Shown here: piece by piece, positions 38,186 to 45,449 of the stretch
Position numbering within the stretch: the stretch's first letter is position 1
Layout: every line of letters begins with the position of its first letter
Source of the DNA: Campylobacter concisus
GTDB taxonomy: Bacteria > Campylobacterota > Campylobacteria > Campylobacterales > Campylobacteraceae
Reading direction: 5' to 3'
Length of the DNA stretch: 64,000 nucleotides
Assembly (NCBI RefSeq): GCF_003048405.1
Contig: NZ_PIQS01000004.1
Coordinates: forward strand, 1 to 64,000
Program-made: the position numbers and the translations under genes
The notes under the pieces: model-generated
What the model was told of the DNA's origin: nothing
Databases searched by the model: none
Seen by the model: only the letters and a program-made list of their open reading frames with translations

Positions 38186-38527
38186 ATGAAAACAGCAAGA
38201 CTCGTCTTTGTTTCTACGCCTTATGCTAGCATCGAGTGCAAAGATAAAGACAGAAACTATTATGCAAAGCAAATAGCGCAGCAGGCTTGCGCTATCGTTA
38301 GGCAAAACGGCTACGAGCCTATCTCACCCGTGCTTGCGTGGATGGATGTATATAGCGAGCTTGAGCGTGAAAGAGTAATGAAAAACTGTGAAGAACTGCT
38401 TAGAGTGTGTAGCTACTACTATCGCTATCCATGCAAGTGGAACGATAAAAGCGATGGTGTGGCACAAGAGACGGCGTGGGCCAAAGAATACGGCCTAAGC
38501 GAGCTTAAATTTAGTTTGTTTGAGTAA
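38186..38527 (+). CDS. DUF4406/DUF7768-like, nucleoside deoxyribosyltransferase fold
   Basis: A 113-residue protein starting ARLVFVSTPYAS, followed by a helix with QIAQQACAIVRQNGYEPISPVL and a C-terminal GVAQETAWAKEYGL. This pattern matches small phage proteins related to nucleoside 2-deoxyribosyltransferases, in which the final segment usually holds the acidic catalytic residue (Glu in AQETAW here). The substrate is unknown; nucleotide scavenging is a guess. Confidence 0.6.
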   Translation: MKTARLVFVSTPYASIECKDKDRNYYAKQIAQQACAIVRQNGYEPISPVLAWMDVYSELERERVMKNCEELLRVCSYYYRYPCKWNDKSDGVAQETAWAKEYGLSELKFSLFE

Positions 38528-38562
38528 TAGGGCTAATAAAAATTTTTAATGAGGAGTAAAAG

Positions 38563-39051
38563 ATGCAAATAAATAGTTTTAGCGATGTTGATGTTGCCTT
38601 AAAAAGGCTTTGTGAGGTAAGCGTAGGGATAGAGAAGATAAACGGAGAAGTAACGCTTGAGTGCAACCGCATAAAAGAAGCTAGAAAAAGCGAAGTCGAA
38701 AGGCTAGAAAGCGAAAAAAGCTACATAGAGCAGCAAATAACGCTTTTTTGCGAGGATAATAAGGCCCAGTTTGCCGAAAAACGCTCAAAAGAATTTACTT
38801 TTGGCGAGATCGGCTACCGCATAAGCAAAAGCGTAAGAGTACCTAGCGTAAAAGCCAAGCTTGAGAGTTTGCTAAACTCCATAAAGGCGTTTGGGCTAGG
38901 TAAAGAGTGCATTATATACGAGGAAAAGCCTAACAAAGAAGCGCTTGCAGAGCTAAAAGACGAGGATTTGGTAAAGCTCGGTCTTAAAAGGGTGGTAAAA
39001 GATAATTTTAGGATAGTGCCTAAAATAGAGAGCTTGGAGGTAGGAAAATGA
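38563..39051 (+). CDS. gam: Gam-family host-nuclease inhibitor
   Basis: A 162-residue protein with a central coiled-coil (residues 25-70), a segment KEFTFGEIGYRISKSVRVP near 88-106 and a C-terminal VKDNFRIVPK. These fit Mu Gam, which binds DNA ends and protects them from exonucleases, resembling Ku. It has GAGGAG upstream. Its stop overlaps the next small ORF start as ATGA. Confidence 0.85.
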   Translation: MQINSFSDVDVALKRLCEVSVGIEKINGEVTLECNRIKEARKSEVERLESEKSYIEQQITLFCEDNKAQFAEKRSKEFTFGEIGYRISKSVRVPSVKAKLESLLNSIKAFGLGKECIIYEEKPNKEALAELKDEDLVKLGLKRVVKDNFRIVPKIESLEVGK

Positions 39052-39176
39052 ACGAGATAAAGAGCGATTTTCAAATTTATTGGTGCGACTTTAAAAGGTT
39101 AAAAGACGACAAAAATAGGCTTTTGCCTAGATTCGTAAGACGAGCGAAGCTAAGAATTCGCGTTAAAGGGCTTTAA
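39048..39176 (+). CDS. 42-residue basic protein
   Basis: A short ORF overlapping gam by 4 bases (ATGA), with GGAGGTAGGAAA directly before it. The product starts MNEIKSDFQIYWC and ends with an Arg/Lys-rich tail (RRAKLRIRVKGL). The tight overlap and strong ribosome-binding site support translation. Function unknown. Its stop codon lies within the first of two hairpins. Confidence 0.6.
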   Translation: MNEIKSDFQIYWCDFKRLKDDKNRLLPRFVRRAKLRIRVKGL

Positions 39177-39218
39177 GCCCTTTAAAGAGCGTTCTAAACC
39201 ACTTTAACGCTCTTTAAA
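39163..39218 (+). other. Two overlapping, mutually exclusive hairpins
   Basis: Hairpin one: 11-bp arms 39163-39173 and 39175-39185 around TTAAAGGGCTT. Hairpin two: 13-bp perfect arms 39181-39193 and 39206-39218 around TTTAAAGAGCGTT. They share 39181-39185, so full forms exclude each other. They could act as terminator/antiterminator or processing sites within the early operon. Confidence 0.55.
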
Positions 39219-39243
39219 AGGTTTAATTTTAAGGAAAGATGGT

Positions 39244-39447
39244 TTGACAACTAAGCAAAAAATTCACCTCAATAATCTACACGCAAAAAAGAGATCATTG
39301 TATCAAGCTAGACTTAATAATGTCCTAAGCTACGATCTTAGTTTTTACCGCTTTAAAAACGGAAAGCTAAACGTGTCAAAACTAGCTAGGTGTAGTGGTT
39401 TAAGCCGTGGATTTTTAGAAAAAGAGCTGTGGAAAAAAGGATTATAA
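39244..39447 (+). CDS. Small basic early protein, TTG start
   Basis: A 67-residue Lys/Arg-rich protein with a possible helix-turn-helix near its end (LNVSKLARCSGLSRGFLEKELWKK). The start is TTG at 39244 with AAGGAAAGATGG before it; an ATG just upstream stops after one codon. The stop overlaps the start of the next gene by one base. Confidence 0.6.
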   Translation: MTTKQKIHLNNLHAKKRSLYQARLNNVLSYDLSFYRFKNGKLNVSKLARCSGLSRGFLEKELWKKGL

Positions 39448-40409
39448 TGAGCGAAATTTTCGAGTTTTTAAAAAGTTCTAGCCTAACCAAGGATAGTTTC
39501 AACGAAAAGGTCGAGTTTTTGATAGAGGGCTTTTTAGTAAAGCAGCTAATCACACTGATCTACGCGGACGGCGGCACGGGCAAAAGCTATATGGCCTTTG
39601 CTCTAGCTAAAAAACTTTGCAAAGAGGGTCAAAGGGTGTTTTTTATAGACTACGACAACCCCGTAGGCGTACTAAAACAGCGCGGCGTAGATAGGCTACT
39701 TATAGAAAGCTACGAGAATATGAATTATATCCAGCGCTCTACTTTGGAGCTTTGCGGATTTGAACTTGTTCTAAAGCTAGAAGAAAACGCCGTAGGTAAA
39801 GCTTATAAAGATTGCGTTTTTATACTAGATAGTTTGCGTGATTTCGTAGACATCAACAATGATAACCGTATAAATAGACTATTTGGTGCGCTTAAGAATT
39901 TACGCGAAGCGGGAGCTACCGTGATCATCCTGCACCACTCTAACAAAGACGGTAAAAACTATCAAGGCAGCAACCATATAAGAAATTCTCTCGACATTAT
40001 GTATCATCTATTAAAACGCCCTAGCAAGGAAAACGAGTTAAATTTCTTACTTGAAGTAGCCAAAGAAAGAGCCGGAGTAAAAGATAGCGGTTTTTGTGTA
40101 AAAACGCTAAATTTAGAACTAAACGAGCTTGACGTGGAAGTAGCTAGAATGAGTGAATACGAGCTAAATTTTACCACTCTAGCGCAAAAGATACTAGCCG
40201 GCGGCGAGGCAAACAAGACCGAGCTGCTAAACGCTATGAATTACGAAAAAGACGATAGAACGGCTAGGGATTGCCTCGATAAATTCGACGGCAAGCTATG
40301 GTTTAGCCGTAAAATGGGCAAGAGCGTGATATATAGTTGTAAATCAGAGACTACAACCGATACAACTATTACAACTATGAGAGAAAATACCTTAAATTTG
40401 GCGGTTTAG
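39447..40409 (+). CDS. RecA-like AAA ATPase (RepA/helicase type)
   Basis: A 320-residue ATPase with Walker A YADGGTGKSYMAFALA near residues 34-49, Walker B CVFILDSLRDF near 124-134 and VIILHHSNKDGK near 160, the pattern of RepA/DnaB-like RecA-fold proteins often found in phage replication modules. The C-terminus has a Thr-rich run (TTTDTTITTM) encoded by the second GTTGTAA repeat cluster. I chose the ATG at 39447, which overlaps the previous stop. Confidence 0.75.
   Translation: MSEIFEFLKSSSLTKDSFNEKVEFLIEGFLVKQLITLIYADGGTGKSYMAFALAKKLCKEGQRVFFIDYDNPVGVLKQRGVDRLLIESYENMNYIQRSTLELCGFELVLKLEENAVGKAYKDCVFILDSLRDFVDINNDNRINRLFGALKNLREAGATVIILHHSNKDGKNYQGSNHIRNSLDIMYHLLKRPSKENELNFLLEVAKERAGVKDSGFCVKTLNLELNELDVEVARMSEYELNFTTLAQKILAGGEANKTELLNAMNYEKDDRTARDCLDKFDGKLWFSRKMGKSVIYSCKSETTTDTTITTMRENTLNLAV
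40336..40376 (-). repeat. Inverted cluster of GTTGTAA-type repeats, 9-bp period
   Basis: TACAAC cores at 40352, 40361 and 40370 (9-bp period), which are GTTGTA read on the minus strand, preceded by one forward GTTGTAA at 40336-40342. The cluster is inside the 3' end of the ATPase gene, in opposite orientation to 37830-37854. A 15-base identity (GTTGTAATAGTTGTA) links the two clusters. Confidence 0.75.
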
Positions 40410-40410
40410 A

Positions 40411-40911
40411 ATGAATACGAGCGAGCTTAAAAAGTACTATATCAAGATAATACAAACGTTAAAGCACAACTATTTCGTGGACGACGAGTGCAGGAAGGTG
40501 TATTTACAAGCGCAATTCGGCAAAGATAGCTTGACGCAACTAAGCGTTGAAGAGCTTAGAAGCGTGCTAGAAGTCGTGGGTTATAAACCCTATAAAGGCG
40601 CAAATTTTAAAAGACCTGCGCGAAAAACCAAAGCAACCCGCAAAACCAAAGCACACAAAACGTCTAATCATTCTTTTGTAGCCGGCGAAGATCTAATGCC
40701 CGCTAAAGGAAGCCTATACGCCACTAAAAAACAACTTGAAACTATTGCCGGTATCTGGGAAGAGATAGCCAACGTAAAAACGGGTATGGCTCTAAGAGAG
40801 TTCATTTTTAGGATAGTTAAAATCAGGCCTTTGCATCTTAAATTTTTGTCAAGGACTGATGCTGCCGACGTCGTGCAAGCCCTTATTCAAATGAAAGACA
40901 AATACAAATGA
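40411..40911 (+). CDS. Mu gp16/GemA-like regulatory protein (DUF1018)
   Basis: A 166-residue basic protein starting NTSELKKYYIKIIQTLKHNYFVDDECRKVYLQAQFGKDS, with the family feature of an N-terminal helical region followed by a Lys/Arg/Thr linker and a C-terminal helical domain. In Mu, GemA affects host gene expression and DNA topology. It begins one base after the previous stop and overlaps mor by 4 bases. Confidence 0.8.
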   Translation: MNTSELKKYYIKIIQTLKHNYFVDDECRKVYLQAQFGKDSLTQLSVEELRSVLEVVGYKPYKGANFKRPARKTKATRKTKAHKTSNHSFVAGEDLMPAKGSLYATKKQLETIAGIWEEIANVKTGMALREFIFRIVKIRPLHLKFLSRTDAADVVQALIQMKDKYK

Positions 40912-41186
40912 TAAATAGCTTTGATCTATTCGCCGAGTTTTACAACCGCGTCAAAGAGAGCGAAAACATGGCCGACATCATCAAAGAATACGGCGGAGCC
41001 AATATCTACGTACCCAGCTACAAAGGTACGTTTAGGAATTACGATATACTCAAAGAATACGAAGAAGGTATTAAGCTAGGCAAACCAAGCCCGGCCGTCA
41101 TTCGCGAGATCGCCGCAAAACATAACCTAAGCTATAACAGCGTTTGTGCCATAACCAAAGAGTTAAGAGAGCCTAGTTTGTTTTAA
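40908..41186 (+). CDS. mor: Mor-family middle or late transcription activator
   Basis: A 92-residue protein with GGANIYVPSYKGTFRNYDILKEY near residues 27-49 and a C-terminal helix-turn-helix (VIREIAAKHNLSYNSVCAITKEL), the layout of Mu Mor and C. It should bind a dyad and recruit RNA polymerase to a late promoter; the palindromic region at 50.78 kb is a candidate target. It is the last gene of the early rightward transcript. Confidence 0.85.
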   Translation: MINSFDLFAEFYNRVKESENMADIIKEYGGANIYVPSYKGTFRNYDILKEYEEGIKLGKPSPAVIREIAAKHNLSYNSVCAITKELREPSLF

Positions 41187-41212
41187 TATAGCCATAAGAA
41201 GTAGCATAAGTT

Positions 41213-41243
41213 GATGATTTAATGTGATTTTTGGTAAAATAAC
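41213..41243 (+). promoter_or_regulatory. Promoter of the orphan membrane-protein gene
   Basis: TTGATG followed after 18 bases by TAAAAT, with TGG just before the -10 as an extended element. It lies in the 60-base gap after mor and points to the next gene. Confidence 0.5.
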
Positions 41244-41276
41244 AAATTGACTTCAGCCTTGGCTATCAAAGGAATA

Positions 41277-42191
41277 TTGGTGGATATAAATACTATCGAT
41301 GATATAATGCAATTAGAACAAATGTTGTTTAATGGTGAAAATGTAGAAATTAGAAATGTTGGTAATATAACACATACTATAAAATTAAGTGGTGGTAGAT
41401 TTAGCGATTATGATATAAACTATATCAATGCTGATATAGCAAAAATTGTATTATCATATCAAGATAGTTTTTATAAAATCGTCTCTATTTTAGAGAAAGA
41501 TTTTGACATTAAAGACATAGACAAAAATCAATTAATCAAATTTAAACTCGAAAGAGGTAGCTTGGATTTGATTGGTGATTTTGTTAAAAATATGTTAGAG
41601 GCAATGAAAAACATGGAAAGCAAAGATAAAAAACAAGTTCTTGTTGCAATAATAATTGCTATATTGTTGGGTGCTTCATTTGCAACATATATTTCATACC
41701 TTAGAGATATAAATAATACAGAAGCTGAGAGAGAAAATCGCCAAATAATAGCAAGATTGGCGTCAAATCAAGATATGCAAAAAGCTGTTAATGCGCCAAA
41801 AATAACTACCGCTAGCATCTTAAAAGACGATGAGAGTGCCAAATTTAATGCCCAAGAACAGGTGATCACAAATTCAAACAAGCAGGATTATAATTTCAGA
41901 GAAATCATAGACACTACGACGACTCAAGATACTATTGATGAATTTGTAATACTAGGTTACGAAAAAACTCTCGGAGGTGATAGAAAATTCAAAATGAGCG
42001 TGCATGGCACTATACGACAAGTAAGTGCAAATCTAATAAGTGCTGATGATCGCATAAGGCTAGCTATGGCTATTGAGCGTGGGGATAGCATAAAATTAAG
42101 GATAAGAACTGTAAAGGAATATAACAAAATAACAGAAGTAACTATCCTTGATGTTATACAAACACCAGCAACTTCATCGACAAAAAACTAA
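41277..42191 (+). CDS. Unknown protein with one transmembrane helix (moron candidate)
   Basis: From the TTG at 41277 (AAAGGA 6 bases upstream) the product has 304 residues; a frame-compatible TTG at 41247 is less well placed. An N-terminal mixed domain (residues 1-120) is followed by one transmembrane helix (VLVAIIIAILLGASFATYI) and a C-terminal domain of about 160 residues with beta-type sequence. The gene is more AT-rich than its neighbours, has its own promoter and terminator, and interrupts the usual order between mor and the head genes. I do not recognise the family. Confidence 0.7.
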   Translation: MVDINTIDDIMQLEQMLFNGENVEIRNVGNITHTIKLSGGRFSDYDINYINADIAKIVLSYQDSFYKIVSILEKDFDIKDIDKNQLIKFKLERGSLDLIGDFVKNMLEAMKNMESKDKKQVLVAIIIAILLGASFATYISYLRDINNTEAERENRQIIARLASNQDMQKAVNAPKITTASILKDDESAKFNAQEQVITNSNKQDYNFREIIDTTTTQDTIDEFVILGYEKTLGGDRKFKMSVHGTIRQVSANLISADDRIRLAMAIERGDSIKLRIRTVKEYNKITEVTILDVIQTPATSSTKN

Positions 42192-42210
42192 GCTACAGCT
42201 TAGTTTTTTT
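42184..42210. terminator. Bidirectional rho-independent terminator
   Basis: AAAACTAAGC (42184-42193), loop TACA, GCTTAGTTTT (42198-42207), then more T. Flanked by A-runs and T-runs, it serves both the plus-strand membrane-protein gene and the convergent head operon ending at 42209. Confidence 0.9.
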
Positions 42211-42694
42211 ATTTCAACTTCTCTACCATAAATTCTATCGTTGCATCTTCGATAGCCTGCTTCGTCCTATTTGGCAAATGTCCACTTTTATCTACCGGCA
42301 AGAACGGGCGAGCCGCGATTCTTACGTTTTTACTTTGTCCCGCCTTATTGGTGCCGAATTGATGAACTAACCCGTAAGCAAAGCCGTTTTTATTCGTATT
42401 ATTAGATACCGTGGCTTTTTTATTGTCTGCTTTAACTATCCATTTATCCGCCAAATTTCCGTCCGATCTTAAAATATTAGATGACTTTCCTAGTTTTTGT
42501 TTTTGCCTAATCGTACTAGGTTTCAAGGCCTGCCATTTTTGTCCGAACGGACTGCTCTCGTTCTCAAAACTAGCTTCTATTTCGTTTTGTAAGATATTGC
42601 CTAACGTTTGCATTAGCGGCTTGGTTTTTTTGTCGATATTTTGCAGAGATTTTAGCTTCGTTTGCAGCTCTTCTAGGCCTTTAACTTCTATCAT
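42209..42694 (-). CDS. Virion morphogenesis protein (Mu gpG-like)
   Basis: From the ATG at 42694 (AAGGGGA upstream on the minus strand) the protein has 161 residues. MIEVKGLEELQTKLKSLQN, SPFGQKWQALKPSTIRQK and IAARPFLPV are typical of the Mu gpG / phage virion morphogenesis family, involved in head-tail joining. An upstream extension in frame would run into the tRNA-like element and lacks a ribosome-binding site. It is the last gene of the leftward head operon. Confidence 0.85.
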   Translation of the reverse strand: MIEVKGLEELQTKLKSLQNIDKKTKPLMQTLGNILQNEIEASFENESSPFGQKWQALKPSTIRQKQKLGKSSNILRSDGNLADKWIVKADNKKATVSNNTNKNGFAYGLVHQFGTNKAGQSKNVRIAARPFLPVDKSGHLPNRTKQAIEDATIEFMVEKLK

Positions 42695-42714
42695 TGCGTT
42701 TGTCCCCTTGAAAT

Positions 42715-42724
42715 GTGGTATAAT
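42715..42724 (+). promoter_or_regulatory. Extended -10 promoter of the tRNA-like RNA
   Basis: TGTGGTATAAT: a perfect TATAAT at 42719-42724 preceded by TGG, the extended -10 element. Transcription would begin about 42731, right at the 5' arm of the long stem. No good -35 is seen at 17 bases, as is common for extended -10 promoters. Confidence 0.65.
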
Positions 42725-42729
42725 TACAC

Positions 42730-42823
42730 AAAGTAGATAAGAGATGGCCCAGATTTGGCAGGGTTCCAGTTGCAAAAGCAAGCTGTATATGACTTGGGTT
42801 CGATGCCCGGCCTTATCTACTTT
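42730..42823 (+). ncRNA. tRNA-like structured RNA antisense to the head operon gap
   Basis: Perfect 12-bp terminal arms (42730-42741 and 42812-42823) enclose three hairpins in cloverleaf order. The D-like arm is GGCCC..GGGTT with loop AGATTTGGCA (including GG). The anticodon-like arm is CAGTT/AGCTG with a 9-base loop. The T-like arm is GGG-TTCGATG-CCC. The terminal stem is longer than the 7 bp of a tRNA, the linker after it is too long, and no anticodon loop of 7 fits, so it is not an ordinary tRNA. A phage antisense RNA such as the C4 class is one possibility to test. Confidence 0.6.
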
Positions 42824-44064
42824 ATCTTTATATATCTTTTTTTATCTTTCAAAATAGCTTTATAATTTTCTACGGGTATCCTCGTAATAGTCGCTATAAA
42901 ATTATCGGTTTTAAATTTTTTAAGCGTATAGTCTAGGCGGATGACGGCGTAATTTACCATGTTATCGTTTTGTAGGCTATTATAAAAATATAGTAAAACA
43001 TTGTCCTTTTTATCGTAAAATACGCGTTTAGCTTCGTCAAATACGCCTACTACGGCTTTTATTTCATCGATATTGGGCTCTTTTCCCTTCGGCTTGCTAT
43101 CTCTCGTGATGTGCGAGATAGTGTTTTGATAAACGGCTATACTGGATGCTTTGGGCTCTACGTCGATGATTTTTAGATTTTTCTTGATACTTTGCTTTAA
43201 CTCCCCTACTTGAGCCACCTGATAAATTTTATCTTTGATAATTTTACCGCCAATTACGGCATTTACCATATCATCTAAGCTTTTTTGCCAAACATAAATA
43301 TCTCTTTCGTGCTCGAAGTTTTCTAATGTCTGCTTTAAATTTTTCTTTGCAAGAGTTGAAGTAATGGCGCCCAAGGTCTTATTTTGCTTATCTTTTAAAA
43401 TTTCGTCTGTCTTATCGATTTTACCTGGGTTGTATCTAAAATCTTTTTCTGCAGCTTGTGGCAAAAAAGAGCCATCTGCAAGCGGCACGATGCCCCTAGC
43501 TACGCATTCGGCCTCTGTAAGCACCTGCACCTTGCAGCGGCACCCCCAACCGTTTGGCGGATAATTGGTATCCCAAAATTTATCCGTCTTGGGCAGGGTC
43601 TTGCCGTGAAGCTTCCTGTGGGCTTCTCTGGTCCTGCCGTCTAGCACGGCGGTATAGCGGAAGTATTCGCCTAGGCTTTGCATCTGGCTTTCATACCTAG
43701 CCTTGGCGTAGGCCGTTCTCATGTTGGTATTAAATATAGTCCTTAGCCGCCTATTGCCTACGTAAATTTCTTTTTCTTCGCCGGTCTTTGGGTCTTTTAC
43801 CTTGATATTTCCTAGCCAGCCTTTCTTTGCAAGCATAGGCTTTACGCTCTTTTTCCACTCGTCAAACCCAACGCCCTCTTTAAAGGCTTTGGCGAGCGAA
43901 GCCTGCGTATCCTTTAAAAGATCTAAATTCATCATCTTTGCGACAGTAAAAGCCTTTTTATGGGCGTCGTGCATGATCTCGTCGTAATCAAAGTGTGCTT
44001 CTGGCTTTTTGCTCTTTAAATATTCATAAACCGCCGTAGGCTCCTCGAAAAAACTAAAATTCAT
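42817..44064 (-). CDS. Mu gpF-like head morphogenesis protein with probable PBECR-type nuclease tail
   Basis: A 415-residue protein. Residues about 75-190 are the MuF/SPP1 gp7 minor head domain (RLRTIFNTNMRTAYAKARY, AVLDGRTREAHRKLHG, YPPNGWGCRCKVQVLTEAE). The C-terminal part (about 300-415), with ISHITRD, IDEIKAVVGVFDEAKRVFYDKKD and ATITRIPVENYK, resembles the PBECR nuclease-like domains often fused to MuF. The tail could be a toxin injected with DNA or a structural part. The start overlaps the portal 3' end by 11 bases. Confidence 0.8.
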   Translation of the reverse strand: MNFSFFEEPTAVYEYLKSKKPEAHFDYDEIMHDAHKKAFTVAKMMNLDLLKDTQASLAKAFKEGVGFDEWKKSVKPMLAKKGWLGNIKVKDPKTGEEKEIYVGNRRLRTIFNTNMRTAYAKARYESQMQSLGEYFRYTAVLDGRTREAHRKLHGKTLPKTDKFWDTNYPPNGWGCRCKVQVLTEAECVARGIVPLADGSFLPQAAEKDFRYNPGKIDKTDEILKDKQNKTLGAITSTLAKKNLKQTLENFEHERDIYVWQKSLDDMVNAVIGGKIIKDKIYQVAQVGELKQSIKKNLKIIDVEPKASSIAVYQNTISHITRDSKPKGKEPNIDEIKAVVGVFDEAKRVFYDKKDNVLLYFYNSLQNDNMVNYAVIRLDYTLKKFKTDNFIATITRIPVENYKAILKDKKRYIKIK

Positions 44065-45449
44065 CTAGATATCCTAGCATCTGGGCATTTGCTACAGCTC
44101 TAAACATTAGTGATTCAAGCCTCTCAAATGGCAAATCATAAAGCTCATAAAGCTTATCGAAGGCCTCTTCGTAAGTCTCGCTGCTTGCGATTAGTTTGTT
44201 TAAAGCCGCTTCTATCTCGCCGTCTTCTACATCCATCTCGTCCGTGGCTTTATCAAATCTATCTAAAGCCTTTAAAGAGCCTTTTAAGGCTGCTAAATTC
44301 GCTTTGTTAGCTTTTAAATTTTTCTCTTGCGCCCCGACATTTTCGTCGATCTCGATATTGTAAGTCGAGGTTATATATTTTTTGGTCGGAGCAAAGCCCA
44401 TATCGTATAGTGTCTTGTCTCTTGTAGCGCGCTCGGTATTAGGAGCGTCTTCATCGAATAGTTTGGCGTAAAGCTCGCCGTTATAGCCGTTGATCTCCTT
44501 AAAAAAGCTTATGGCCTTGTTCATCACGAAGATTAAAATTTTAGCATCGTTTGCGGCCAAATCCTCTCTGATTTCATTATGCGTCTTTGCCGCGGCATAG
44601 CTACCTTCTTTTACGTCGCTGGTTAAATTTGCCCCCCAAGATAGCCTTGCTGATTTGATTGTCGAGGTATGCGGGAAGTCTCGTAAAATCTACGTTTGAT
44701 GTAGGCTGCACCAATGTGATTTCCTCGTCTGTATCTATGACCGCGCTATCGCCACTAAGCATAGCTTGCACTTCCGCAACCATTTCGTCGGGCTCGTAGC
44801 TAGTTTTTGCTATCGCCCAAGGCGATCCGAATTTTTCTAAAAACCTAAACCAAAACTTTAAGCTGGCGTTTTTCATCTTGACGGGGAAATACAGCTTTTT
44901 AAGCAGCCCGTCTCCGTATACCTTTCTAAAATTCGCTCTGTTTAATGCGTATATAACTTTTAAAGGCGGAATACTCTGCTCGCTTCCGCCGGCATTAAAC
45001 ACGAACTCGCCTGCGTCGTTAAATTTAAATTGCCTAAAATCACGCTGCACGAGTCTTGGGTATACAAGCCCTTCTTTTTCTTTGTAGTTGACTTCAAATA
45101 CGTTTAGCCCGTAAAGATAGGTCTCTAAAATTTGGCTGACGACGTCGGGATTAAAAATCTTTTTAAATTCGTCCTTAATTTTTTCATCGTCGCAAACGAT
45201 TTGGATCTCTTTTTTCTCGGTCACGGACTTGCGACTCACGTCGCACTGCGTAACGGTAAGATCGGCTAGTATCATATCCATATCGTCGTTGCCTACGCTA
45301 GAAACTCCTGTATTTATCAGCAAATCTATCAGAGTACCGTTTTGGGGGATGGGAGCTGCCGTTTTGCGCTTTATGGGTATCGTCTGAGATTGGCTTTCGT
45401 TTTTGTTGTTTAATTTTAATCGTTTGAAATTTGATTTTTTCTTACTCAT
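44054..45449 (-). pseudogene. Mu gp29-like portal protein (DUF935), frameshifted
   Basis: Residues 1-272 from the ATG at 45449 match the DUF935 portal family (RDFRQFKFNDAGEF, EKFGSPWAIAKT, DNQISKAILGG). At a run of six G on the coding strand (C at 44632-44637) the frame shifts and ends at the TAG at 44601. With one G fewer the text continues ILGANLTSDVKEGSYAAAKTHNEIREDL, the expected family motif, and stays open to 44054. The full protein would be about 464 residues. Either a slippage variant, a sequencing error or an inactivating change. Confidence 0.88.

Noticed and set aside
42730..42823. Calling the cloverleaf a functional tRNA-Cys
   Set aside because: TTGCAAA resembles a Cys anticodon loop, but the flanking bases do not pair as a 5-bp stem, the terminal stem has 12 bp, and the linker after it is too long. 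Kept as a tRNA-like RNA only.
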